From: Triops longicaudatus
Lineage: Eukaryota > Arthropoda > Branchiopoda > Notostraca > Triopsidae
Direction of reading: 5' to 3'
DNA: 64,000 nt
NCBI GenBank assembly: GCA_022885665.1
Contig: JAGQDJ010000112.1
Location: 418,163-482,162 of the forward strand
The notes under the pieces are model-generated. The model did no database searches. It was not told where the DNA came from and saw only the letters and a program-made list of their open reading frames with translations. How positions within the stretch are numbered: the stretch's first letter is position 1; each line of letters opens with the position of its first letter. The translations under genes and the position numbers were made by a program. This document shows positions 1 to 11,617 of this stretch, piece after piece.

Positions 1-3000
1 AAAGTCGTCTGTGACTGTACTGGCACGGGCTATACCGGCAAGAACTGCCATTTTGGTAAAACAAAAATAAATAAAATAGTGTTTCTCCCCTAAAACAACA
101 TTTTCCTTGGGGATTCCTTAAATAATCGCATCTGTGATGTTTCTACTATAGCGCTGTACAAGCGAACCTGTGAGGAACTCGCTTTGTTGGGTTATATGAA
201 GAGTGGCGTTTATGAAATTGACATCGATGGAAATGGTCCTCACCCACCCGCCCATGTTCGTTGTCAATTTGACCTCCAAACGGGTGTCCGAAAAACGGTC
301 GTTGAGCACGATTTAATGCGTGACACAGTAAAGGATCTCTCTCTTTTTTAAGCATGACAAAATGTTTGATAAACAAAATCTTTCCATTTTAAAATTAGGA
401 AATCCGGAGTCGAAACTTGGGTGACTTACTTCTACCACTAACTTACCGCGAGTTTACGCCTGAAATGCTGCAGTCCCTCATCTCACAGTCGCTTCAATGT
501 CGCCAGTACATTCGTTATGATTGTTACCGTGCTCCGTTAGAACTCCACTCATACACCTGGTTCCGTGCCTCCTCTGGTAGTCTCTTGGATTACTTAGGCA
601 GTAGTCAACCAGGAAGATGCCCTTGTTCAGGTATTTGTTTACTTCACTTTAGACACGTCTTTCTCTTGCTTCGAGTTCTCGAAGAAGAAAAAAAATAATA
701 AAGTAAAGTAGATTAGCAATAAATATTTATTCACATCAAGCGGCAGCGTAACCTACCCCATAATATCTTTCATTATTTATTGATTACAACTATTACTGAT
801 TGGCAGAAAATAAAACGTGCGTACAGTCCAACGTCTCGTGCAATTGTGACACAGAAGAAGACCGATGGAACTCGGATGAAGGCTATCTTACCAGACCAGG
901 TGAGTTGGGAATCACGGAGATCTTTTCCCTGCAGCAACGGAAGCTCCACCAAACAGGAGAAGGCAGGATCACCTTAGGGCCTTTGGAATGCGTCGAAGCA
1001 AGTAATACCGATTTACTAATATGATACGTCAAGTTTTCTTATACAATTTTGTTCCTGGTTTTGAAGATACTCAGCAGTACGTGGTGACTTTTAAGTCCGC
1101 CGACGCTTACATGGAAGTACCGGGTTGGCACCGCGGGGACTTGTCATTTTCCTTCCGTACTTCCGGTGAACAAGGAATTCTCCTTTACCAGCCTTTATTG
1201 CACCCCAAGCACCCCTACTTCCGCGTTATACTCGTTAATGGTACGTCAGTTTCTTTCTTGCGTAATGCAACATTTTTTAAAAAATGCATATTTTAACATT
1301 GTCGTGTTAATTACGTCATCTACGTTGGCTGTTATTTCGTTTCAAGTATGCTTTGTACTTACTTCTTATCTTCTGAATCCTGTTTTTGTTGTTAGACGGA
1401 AATGTCTTTCTTCCTTTATTGTTCCCTATTTATTTTTAATGACTAATCGTTTATTCTACTTTCAGATCACGAACTAACGCTCGAGTTTTCCATTAATGGT
1501 GAGCCTCGAAGTGTAACCGTGAAATCTTCGAGGGATCTCAATTCCGGTGAATGGCAGCAAGTTTGGATTGATTACAATGAATATCATGTTCGTTTTACTG
1601 TAAACCAAGAATCCATTCTCATGGATCTCAAAGACGGTGAAGAATTTGGTCCTTTTGAAGCTACGTTATTTATCGGTGGTGCCCCGGAGTGAGTCCTAGT
1701 TAATTTAAGCTTACCTTGCCCTTTTTAGAATTCTTCCACTTGCATAAGTCTCATATTATTTTCATAATCTTTCGTCTTTAGAGAAATGCTGGAGACGAAC
1801 CAGTACGGAGGCTTGATTGGTTGCTTCAGAGGCTTGGTTATGAACAACGAAGTCGTCAACCTCTACGCTTACATGAATGCTCGCTTCCCTGACATGATTC
1901 AGAAGCATTGCCGACCTTCTTGCGATCCTAATCCTTGCAGAAATGGGGCGACATGTATTGAATTTTGGGGCTCCTATAAATGCCAGTGTGAGAATCCGTT
2001 AGCTCATTTCGGACAGAATTGTGAAACCGGTAAGTGCATATTACTACTAAAGGTGTTCGTTAGTTTTCTTTCCAAAATTAACATGGCCATTATTGTGTTG
2101 TTTCCCCTACAGATATCAACGAAAATGCGTTGACCTTCAGAACACCGTCAGCATTCGCAGAAGCTCATGTGACTTCTGCATCCAGCGCAGCTGAACAAGG
2201 CTTGTTGGCCTTCTTCAATGAAGATATTCTATTGAATATACGTTCCTTCGACAACAAAGCGCTTGTTTTTTACGCTTATGACTCCCTAAATAACTTCGTG
2301 CAACTCCATATTGAGGAAGGAAAGAAACTCGTATTAACCTTTAACTCGGCCAGCACGATCTACAACATTTCGGTGGAAATCGAAAGTATGGATTTCTTTG
2401 AATTGATAAATGTTTATGTCTTTACTTGGTTTCTTCCTTAGGCCTTAGTAGCGGCATTCCGGTGCAAATTCTTGTGAAAAGAGAAGCAACGCGAACTTCC
2501 TTGCACGCAAACGAATTCCAAGTCACCCTAGAAGTACCATTAGTCTTCTTAACTGAGTACAACAGAAATCCGTTTACCAACATGGAGTTGGGTACAAAGA
2601 TTTGTCTCAAACTGTCATCTCTCAACTTCATAGGATGTTCTTGTGCTTTAGAAATGATTAAGCCGCAGCGTCCAATTAGTAAACCGGCAGATTTTTACCA
2701 CGTTTTCCTGGGTGGTCTGGATTCTTTCATGTCAAGTTCCTTGCAGGGATTCACTGGTTGCCTACGGGGGCTAAAAGTCGGCTCTCAACTCGTGGATTTC
2801 GGCTTATTCTCTGGTAAAAGACTCATTCTTATTTATAGTTTTTTTTTCTAAAGTCTTTCTTTAAATTTTGATTTATAATCTGTGTCAACGAATCGTAAGA
2901 GCTGCAGTTACTTATCCTTTTACCGTCGTACGCAAATGTGTTATTTGTCTTAGCTTGTAAGGTTACCACATATTTTTCCCTTCACCAGCGTAAGAATTGC

Positions 3001-5339
3001 TCTTAGACATGAGAGCAATTGCAAAACTTGTAAATTCGTGAGAATATTAATATTTAATGTAAGTTTGGCCATTAGACACGGACGTAGTTGATGGGAGTGA
3101 ATTATCGACTTTGCATTGGCGCATGAAAAATAATGACGCAAGAGGTGACCAAGGTAAAATTCCGGCCACAAGAATAAAAAGAAAATATTTACTGTACGTT
3201 TTAACAAACGGTGGCGGGAAGGTTGCGCACTCACGAATTGGGGTTTAAAATCCTTTAACTAGCGCTTTAATGCTCAACCGTATAACTCGTTCCAATCTTA
3301 GAATACTTTGTATCTAACAGGAAATGTTATTTCGCTAGGCGTGGAAGGTCCAGGTATTATGCTTGGTTGCAATATGCTGTGTGATAAACAACCCTGCGAA
3401 AACGGCGGAGTTTGCCAAGAAAATTTCCGGCTCCAGAGCTATTCTTGTGATTGCGAACTCACGTCGTATTCCGGATTGGTATGCACAGAAGAGAAGGGAG
3501 CTCACTTCGGTGGCGATTCCACCATTATTGCTAAACACAATGCTGTCGATTTGCACCATGTCAAGGTCCAGTTGGCTTTTTCCACCACGGCAGTACGGAA
3601 TATCGCGCAAGCTTTACTTCTCCTACAGACTAGCAAAGAGTAATTCATTCTGCATTCCTTTTATATATTTGTTTGTTCTTCTGTTTATATTGCATTTCAT
3701 TTTTCTTTAGTAAGACGAAATATCTGCTTATAAGCTTAACGGCTTTGGGATATTTGAGAATCGAAGAAGATCGCGGAACTGGATTAGTCTACGGTGCGGA
3801 AGTTAAAACTATCAATTTCTTGAACGGAGCAAGACATTCGATTTATTACCGTAGACAAGGTGATGCCACCTATTTGCTGGTACGTCCACTTTTTCTCGTA
3901 ATCCTATTTACGTGAAATCTGACATAATGAAACTTTAATCTATTAAACCTTAATGAGTCTGCTATGTATTGTAAAGAGATGAAGAAGTCAAAAGTATTAG
4001 CTCACGCCTGAGTCTTAAATAGAAAAAGGTGCAATTTTATGTCATAGGCAGCATCGTTGTCTTCATCTCTTTCATTATTTGGGTTGCTTTCTGTTAGTGA
4101 TTCTACTGTGTTCATCTAAATTACTCAATAGCCGACTTGGCCATCTTGGATGGGATACTATTTATATTTGTTTTAGATTGACCGGGACGAAGTGCCCCTT
4201 CGAACGCTATCAGCGTCAATTCACCCCGAAGGTTTGGCCGACGTCACTGATGAGAATGCATTGCACGTTGGTGGAGTTCGAAATACCAGCGACCCTCGTT
4301 TCACAGATTATGATCGCTTCGATGGCTGCCTTTCTAGTACGAACTTTTGAATTCTTTTTTTTTTTCATCCTAACATTCAATCTCACGTGCTTTTCCCTCC
4401 ACATTTTCTAGACGTTGTCGTCCAAATCGACGAAGAGGAGATACAGCCATTGTTAGTCTACTTGGGGTACCGGCGATGGGGATCCGGACTGGATTCCGTG
4501 ACGTCCCACGACCCGGATGGTATTGAAGAAGAAGCTCGGTGTGCAGCCTTTTCTATTACGCCCCCTGGTGTCATAGAACAGCCATCGGTCACTAATAACG
4601 AAGTAAAACTACATACTCCTTCCTCCTTTATACTTCAGGGCGTCATGATTTCGTTTCTTTATAGGCCCAAGTACCTGACTGGTACCCGAAACCACCCATT
4701 ATGCTTTCCTACCGCTCCGCCTTCCAAGCTCCTCCCAGGTTTGACCCCAGCGTCATGAACCGCGTTTTGGTTGGCTTAGGCATTCTCTTCGCCGTATTTG
4801 CCGTAGCTGTGATTTTCTTCTTGATGCGGACTCGTAGGAAGAGTCATGACCTGCTCGACATGGAGGATGAACAGCCTTTACTGAGACCGTCAGGCAGTTT
4901 TAGAACGCCCCTGAAGTCTGTATTGAAAGCTGGAAATCAGGTAAAACTTTCCCCGATTTTCGGTTTGCACAGAATCAAAGTTGTTTGTTTATTTTAGCCT
5001 CGCTCATTGGCTGATGTAAACGCCGCACTTGAATTGGGTGAAATACCAGAGAAAAAAGAAACTCCTTCAGCACCCCAGACGGAACCGAACGGAGCCGCTG
5101 TAGCTCCGGCTATTGAAACGACTCCGACACCAGTGCCCGAGACAGGTTTACCAGGAGTACCGGAAGAAGTTGAGGTCCGATAATTGAGCTAAATATTTTG
5201 TGACTACAATGTTTGATTTTTCTAACAGACGGATAGTGAAGAAACGCGAGTTCGTACGTCAGTAAGGAAGGCGCCGTTGAGCCGTATTAGCGAAGCGTAT
5301 TTGTCAGACAGTGACGAAAAACCTTCTCCACCTACGTAA
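1..5339 (+). CDS. Neurexin/CASPR-family transmembrane protein (Nrx-IV or axotactin-like), 5'-truncated
   Basis: Cell-surface adhesion protein of the neurexin IV/contactin-associated family, which acts at septate junctions and glia-neuron contacts (family knowledge). Exons read: 1-55, 152-327, 399-630, 807-1001, 1067-1240, 1466-1688, 1782-2029, 2113-2385, 2442-2813, 3321-3639, 3711-3879, 4177-4336, 4412-4602, 4665-4940, 4998-5174, 5229-5339. All phases agree and give 1116 residues to a TAA. Domain order: end of an EGF repeat, fibrinogen-like segment (RTCEELALLGYMKSG), laminin-G, EGF (CDPNPCRNGATC), laminin-G, EGF (CDKQPCENGGVC), laminin-G, one membrane segment near 4760-4820, then a proline/glutamate-rich cytoplasmic tail. 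The N-terminal discoidin and first laminin-G domains lie off the left edge. There is one more laminin-G/EGF unit than in vertebrate CASPR. The exact C terminus is uncertain because the stop TAA lies inside a strong donor-like GTAAGT. Confidence 0.85.
2814..3320. other. Long intron of the neurexin-like gene
   Basis: A 507-bp intron in a gene whose other introns are mostly 60-300 bp. It ends in TCTAACAG before exon 3321. No coding exon, repeat structure or RNA gene was recognised in it. Confidence 0.5.
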
Positions 5340-5747
5340 GTTGACCCACTTTCAATAAAAAATCTGAATTCTTATTTTTGCCGTTAGATGCGAGGACTGA
5401 AGAAAGGTTTCTCGTAGTCAGGGGTTAACTGAAACGAGGAAACATCCAAACCCGGCGGATTTGTGAAAATTGGTGAAAGAACATTCTCCGATCCTAGCTT
5501 TGTTTAGAAGTGATTTTCAGAAGTTGTGTGATTGGTCTGTTATGGAAAAGAAATGCATAAATGTTTAGAACAATTAAGAGCCTGTCTTTGTATTGTAAGT
5601 TCATAAAACGGGAGAAACAACAAAACTATGTTTAAGAGAAAGTCGGAAGAAAAGTGTAAAAGATAGAGACTAGACAAGGGAGAATGGCCCAGGTTACTCG
5701 AAGAAGGATTTTCGATTCAGAATTTTCTGAATATTTTCCATTTATTT

Positions 5748-6910
5748 TTACAAACAGTTTGACTCCGTGATTTTATTACAAGGGGCACATTTACTTGTAT
5801 CCTTAGTAATTGTTGTCAGATGTAACTTTTCGAGTACCTTTTTGCATATTGCTTCAGTATTGCACACTTCGTTTGAGGTCAAAACTGATTGCCAAGTATT
5901 GAGAGAGTCGGCTAGTGTGGTATTGGACAGAACTACGTGCATAGGCTGCTGATGCTTGCTTTCCATTTTCTTTAAAGTACTTGAATAATGAGGAAGATCT
6001 GCGAAATGTAGCAACTGTCTTATAACGTTTACAGGGTGCACAGTGACGTCTTCGTCGGACACGTACCGAAACCTGTTTTGATATTTTTGACGCAGTATTT
6101 CTACGTAATCCAGATCTTCCTGCATTCGTTGACACATCAGTGTTGTATTCAAGCAACTTTTGTGGTCTTGACACCAAGGCTTGTTACGAATGGATTGTAA
6201 AACTCGACGAGGGTCCTTACTTACATAAACAATTTTGAGATTTGACAGGGCTGGATTGTCAAGCAATTTTTCCGCCGAAGCTACCCGCAGCTGTGTCGTT
6301 GACATAAACTGGACGGGAGAAATTGCGCAGATCGTGTGAAAAGTTGTAGGAAAATTGCATAGTTTTAAATTGCCATCGCATAAGCGCCAGTAGTGAGGAT
6401 TCCAGTTCGCCATCAGTCCATATTTGGCGGTAAACTCATAATGGTCTGGGGGCAGTTGTGCACATAGAAATAATTGCTTGATTATGCGCAATGCCTTTTC
6501 GACGTCTTGGGGCTTAGTGACTGGAGTCAGATAGCTGAAAGAGCGTAAAGGCTCAAAATGGACAAAAGCTTCGGGTAAGTAGTCGCGAAGACTCTGAAAT
6601 AGTGCGTCAATGGAACTGTGAGCTGATCCTAGGATAAGTATTTGACGCGGTTTGACATTGAGACGGGCGTTGGGTTTATTGTCACCAAAAGAATGTGCTC
6701 TTTTCGAGTGATCCTTGAGCCATAAATCGTTGTACAAGTCTTGGACTGGGCTTAGTACGCTATTCACGTTTGTGAGCACGCGAAACAGTGACGGAAGTTT
6801 TAGGAATTTATCCAGCGGAAAGTTTTTCGTACAATTTAATGAAATATTTCTTTTGCCAACGTATATATACAAGTTCGCATTCAACAACGGTATTTTGACG
6901 GCAGGATTTT
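5748..6910 (-). CDS. Carbohydrate sulfotransferase-like protein with degenerate PAPS sites, 5' exon missing
   Basis: Resembles Golgi carbohydrate (GlcNAc/Gal/chondroitin) 6-O-sulfotransferases, which move sulfate from PAPS to glycans. One long exon of 386 codons follows an acceptor TTTTTTAG at 6911-6912 and ends at the stop 5748-5750. The exon starts out of phase, so at least one upstream exon, likely with the signal anchor, exists but was not found. Family landmarks: RQILILGSAHSS at the 5'-phosphosulfate loop position, VHFEPLRSF, LKIVYVSKDPRRVLQSI at the 3'-phosphate site, and a C-terminal DEDVTVHPVNVIRQLL block. The usual RTGSS loop is replaced by SAHSS and the usual RDPR by KDPR, so catalytic activity is doubtful. 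It converges on the neurexin-like gene with about 400 bp between stops. Confidence 0.7.
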
Positions 6911-7917
6911 CTAAAAAAGAAAAAAAAATCTTTTGTTGAGGAACGTCAAGTAAAACTTATAGGAAAAGTGACGTAATCACAAGAAATGCACCACGGTAAT
7001 ATGAAAATAAAATAGACAGGAAAATAAAAACGAAAAAACATACCTTAAGAATAAAAAATGATACAATATATATTTTTTAACTGAGGGAATGCATCTTTTG
7101 TGGTAAAGTATAAGGAGTGTGATTAATAGCTCTCAAGATTGAATTGTGGTGATTCATTAAAACGTAATCAGTTCAGCATTAACTATTCCTATTGGTGCAT
7201 TAAGTAAGAGAAAGATCTTAATTTTTACAAGAACGCTTCTGTCTGAGGGCACTTTCGTCGAGAATAAAATCACAAGAAAGAAGCGACGATCTTACTGCTA
7301 GATTGTCATCAATTAGTAGGATTGTTTTGTTAATAAAAATCAATTGTGTATCACTCTTCCGATGCATAGTCGTATAGAGGAAGGACAGGACAGTTGACAT
7401 GTCGGACAAACCGTACAAAAATCGTAACTAATAAACTTAAAACGTTTCGAAAATGGACAACATCACGGCCTGAATGCGCCGACAATCCTGTCCGCCCTCG
7501 ACAATAGATGCGAAAATAACAATTTTGTACCTGTGGACTTATTTTGCGGCATATTCGAGAGAAAATACAGTGTGAACCAAGTTATCGCCGATGAAACGAG
7601 GAGTAGGCGACGAAACCACTTAACACCATAACAGAATTGCATGTCTGCTTGTACTTTGGAGCACTATTTGCGGAATAAACGCCTCTAGATCAGAGGATTG
7701 TCAACTACAACTTGGTCCATCCAGTTAGAAATGGTATTGTGTTTAGGTCAGAATGGAGCAAGTTGCAAATCCTAACAGGTCATCGAACCTCGTCACTCCG
7801 GTGTAAAGGTGTGTGTTCCGTGAATAAAACCTGCTTTGCCGGTTTCGTAGATTTCTCGGCACGAAGGTCAGGCATAATTCAGGGCCATTGGAACTTAGGG
7901 TCAGTTACTTACGAACC
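6911..7917. other. Intergenic, about 1 kb, no firm gene
   Basis: AT-rich stretch between the sulfotransferase and the GT11 gene. It should hold the missing 5' exon of the sulfotransferase (minus strand) and the promoter of the GT11 gene, but neither could be placed with confidence. A minus-strand open frame around 7218-7418 has no recognised similarity. Confidence 0.4.
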
Positions 7918-9388
7918 ATGAAGCCGAAACACTCGGGCTTAGCAGCGAACTATCGCCTTAGTGTTGGTATAGGCATAGGCATAATACTCGGTGGTGCTCT
8001 AGTGATCGTAAGTCAACATTTCTCAACTCAAGTGGAAAAAACGAAAGAATTCATAAACCGTAGCTCCTATATTGGACAGCTTTTTTTTTTATCTCAACCA
8101 AGGACATTGTTATCAAAAATTGACTCAATCTTGGAGTATGAATTGCTAAACCCTCTTTGCCCCAAACGAGCTATTATCTTAGCGGATGGTGGTCGATCTG
8201 GAAATATTTATTTTGAATACATAGTTGCCCGAATTCTTGCTGTTTTACACGGACGGCAACTATATGTTTCTCCCCATTTGGCTGAAATGGTGGATGCATA
8301 TTTTGATGGAAGAAAGGCTTTAATTTTCGACGAAGAATTGCAAATCTTTTGCCACATAGAATCGGGCAGTATGGAAAGCGTACAAATTACCAGTATAAAC
8401 CAAAGTACCATTGCAAATCCCCTGCCTCCTGGAAATGTAATGCTTCGTGGTATGTCTGACATGAAAATTTTAAAACATAGTTCGTTAATGATTATTTTTT
8501 TTACGTAAAATTTTTTTTTAGGTGTACCTTTAGATTTTTCCAGCTTTGTCTGGGGCATTTTGCACAAGAGCAGAAATGTTCTCAAGAAAGACTTAGAGTT
8601 CAAACCACAACTGATTGCCGCAGTTAATAAACATTTACGGGAGGTCACTCGAAATCGCTCCTACTCAACGCTTGTTGGCATCCATGTGCGGAGAACTGAT
8701 TATATCGCTCATCTTCAGAGGATGTATGGGAAAACCAAAGATACTGAAGCTGACTATGTGCGCAGGGCCAAAAGCTTTTATAAGTAAATACGTAAACTTG
8801 ATAAAAATCCTTTATCTTCCAAAACTTTGTGGAATATAGGTCCAAGTATCCGAATAGCTTATTTCTAATCCTAAGTGACGATGTTCCCTGGTGTGTAGAA
8901 AACCTAAATGACGAAGATGTCGTCTTTCCTGGTAAGAAGCTCCATTCCACGCAGTTCTCTTTTTTAAAAATTAAATTTCAGATTCGTTACTTAGTTTTCA
9001 CCTGTATGCATTCTTTTCTTGTACGCTTATTTACTGGTTTTAGATTTCTGTGCAATTTTTGTGAATTCCCTTTTAAAACTTTTTTTTATTATTATTTCTC
9101 TTTCTTTTTCATATTGTAGGAAAGGGAAACATTTACGATCCGGGTTGGGATCTCGCAATACTTGCGTCTTGTAACCATACCGTTTTGACTTACGGAACGT
9201 TTGGTATGCTTGGAGCTTATTTATCAGGAGGTAAACTTTTCTTTTAAAACAGGCTTTTATTTTAAATTTTGAACACATATATTGCAGGAGAGGTCGTGAT
9301 GGCGGACAAGGCTACGGACACACCCAATATTATTAATGAAGCTATCAGACAACTAGATTTGCCATATTGGCACTGGATTGACATGTAA
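7918..9388 (+). CDS. GT11-family alpha-1,2-fucosyltransferase-like protein
   Basis: Type II Golgi glycosyltransferase expected to add fucose in alpha-1,2 linkage from GDP-fucose. Exons 7918-8449, 8522-8783, 8840-8931, 9120-9230 and 9288-9388 join in frame to 365 residues. ATG 7918 is chosen because a hydrophobic anchor (about residues 18-40) follows at once. Diagnostic motifs: VGIHVRRTDY, the GDP-fucose-binding HxRRxDY box of GT11; FLILSDDVPWC; and SCNHTVLTYGTFGMLGAYLSGG, the C-terminal GT11 block. The box carries Thr where vertebrate FUT1/2 have Gly. AATAAA-like sequence follows within about 30 bp of the stop. It sits between two sulfotransferase genes. Confidence 0.85.
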
Positions 9389-9605
9389 AAGGAAGTATTG
9401 TACATTTTGCATAAAATATACGTTTGTTACAACATTATTCGTTTAAATAATCGTAAAGATGCACAGGTAACAAGGGCCAGTTTCTCCGCTGAAGTGCTTC
9501 TTGAACGCTTTTGATAGCTAACTGGGCTAGCAAAAGAGCATTTTGGCTATACTTTATCCTAAAAAGTTTTATAAGTATGAAATAAAGCGTATACATCGAG
9601 ACGGA

Positions 9606-10674
9606 TTACTTTGAATGTGACTTGGCTGGGCGGTGAAACTTTTCAGCACGGTGGCTCAGCGTGCAATCAATTCGCTGCTCGTTTAAAGGGAGGCCTGTTA
9701 ATTTAATTAACCTTCTCAGCTCCTTTTGCGGCTCTTGAACAAGGTTCTCGTAGAATATAACGCCGCCTCTGTTGATGCCATTAATCCACGTAAGGGCTAA
9801 TTCTTTCCACGTTAACAACGAATGTCTAAATTCACTTTCCCATTCTTTGGATAAGTGTAAAAAAATAATAGATTTGAAAATGTAATAGCTTTAGAGAACT
9901 GAACTCACTTTCTCCTTCGAATAAATTTTCAGGAGCCGAACCAGTATGTCCTGCCATTCGGAAGGTACGATAGGAGGGTATGGCTTTGAGCGGATTGCGC
10001 AATATTAGAATGCCATTGTTGTGAAATTTCTTTAAACCTTCGTCCCTCGGACCATAGAGCCGGAGACTGTCAATTGAGAAGTCGTGCGTTTTCTGAACAA
10101 TGGTACAGTTGCAGCTTAAGTCAGAAAACTCTCCGTAAATACCTAACATTACAATGACCGCAGTGGTGAAAATTTTAACGTTAAATTTTGCTTTACCTGA
10201 CGAAAATATTTTTTTATCTGCGTAAGCGCTGCCGGTAAAATAACCGGTGGAACTCTCAATTAACTGACGAATCCAAGTATTACCACTACCAGGATAGGAC
10301 ACGAGAGCCAAAAGTGGAAGGGAATGCGTTGTGTCGAACTTAGTGCCAAAACTGAGGCATTTGGAATTAGAGGAATCATTTTTCCAAGGAAAAAACGTTA
10401 GCTTTTCTAAATCTTCGGCGGCAGGAGCTAAGAGGCCTGGACGGAGGTGTTTGGGGATATCTGGACGTAATTTACTTGGGCGTGAACTGTGTGAATTAAC
10501 GTTCGATGAACCACAGATGTAAAAAACGCTAATCACCAAAAGCAAGCAAATACACCACACATAAGTTTTCAAACGAAATAGCATTCTGGGAGTAACTACA
10601 GACATCGCCTTCACAATAGTAACGCCAACAATTGTATGATGGTTATAATCTTGCGCTGTGAAGGAGAAGGGCAT
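9606..10674 (-). CDS. WSCD-like sulfotransferase
   Basis: Type II membrane sulfotransferase of the WSCD1/2 class; the members' substrates are mostly glycans or unknown. Exons 10197-10674, 9909-10142 and 9606-9844 are read on the minus strand, with introns of 54 and 64 bp. ATG 10674 opens the frame; a second ATG about 23 codons downstream would give a shorter cytoplasmic tail before the anchor (VWCICLLLVISVFYICG). Motifs: VSYPGSGNTWIRQLIE (5'-phosphosulfate loop) and ILILRNPLKAIPSYRTFRMAGHTGS (3'-phosphate region) are both intact, in contrast to the neighbour at 5.7 kb. No WSC domain precedes the catalytic region. The 54-bp intron is a multiple of three and open, so retention would add 18 residues. 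Confidence 0.85.
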
Positions 10675-11042
10675 CAACCTGGCATCTACGGAACCGGTTG
10701 AACCGGTGTCAAAGGCCTTTCGCTTCGACGGCCGACTTTTACCTCTGGCGGTATACTATTTCAAGTGTCAGCATCTGCATTTACGGCCCTGACGATACTA
10801 GACTCGCAGTTTCCGTGTTACGTTACGTGTATCGCACAAATCTGCCCGAACTCTATTGAGCAACTATGGTTTGATGTGAAATGCGAATACAACGTAAATT
10901 AGCAAGTCGCAATACCCACGTGACAAAATTTAAACAAAAAACGAAAATTATAACTCACAGATTAATTTCTTTGACGAGGCTTCCTATGCTGTGTCGAACA
11001 TAACCATCTCACGAATATTCCGTAACCAGCAGGAAGGCTTAC
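10675..11042. other. Upstream region of the WSCD-like gene
   Basis: About 370 bp between the WSCD-like start and the orphan sulfotransferase exon. No coding feature recognised. Confidence 0.4.
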
Positions 11043-11155
11043 AAACAGTGGATCTAACAAATGTGCGGTAACATTTTCGTACCGTAAATATGTTGCTCGC
11101 GCACCAGGTCGCTTTGTGAACTCGAGGGATTCACAGCTTCCAAAAACCACAGCCG
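11043..11155 (-). pseudogene. Orphan carbohydrate-sulfotransferase exon
   Basis: An exon-like block bounded by an acceptor (TATTTCAG) and a donor (GTAAGC) encodes 37 residues, including CESLEFTKRPGARATYLRYE. This fits the RYED region that follows the catalytic core in carbohydrate sulfotransferases. No neighbouring exons of such a gene were found on either side. It may be a relic of a duplicated sulfotransferase or one exon of a gene with long introns. Confidence 0.4.
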
Positions 11156-11576
11156 CTGAAATACAATCTTATGAGGAAGGTGAAAATGTTCTCATGTACG
11201 GTATTTCACGACGCGAGTGTGAAATCTTATTTCTTAAACCAGTTTTTTACCACGGAAATTACCTTACAGCATAGAAAACTTCTATAGTACATCGTGGACT
11301 TGGACGACTAAAAATCTTCTTATTTTTACCTCTTTGAATGGCTCAAGGTACCCGGAACATTGGTTCGATTCATAAAGGGTACCTACTTTAGAAGAATTAA
11401 CGAAATTAGGGTCTTGAATTTAAACTCAGACCTTTGGAGAATCTGCTCAGCAGTGCGGAAACAGATCGGAATGTAATGTGTTAGAGAATGAGATTCATAG
11501 CCGTATTATATCGTATTTAAGTCTAAGCCTTCACCACATACCACTTGTCCCATTTCACTACTTCTCCGACTTACTC

Positions 11577-11578
<2 letters not shown>

Positions 11579-11616
<38 letters not shown>
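11579..11616. repeat. Homopolymer T tract (38 bases)
   Basis: Uninterrupted run of T. It could be the poly-A end of a minus-strand retro-insertion; flanking target duplications were not identified. Confidence 0.9.
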
Positions 11617-11617
<1 letters not shown>

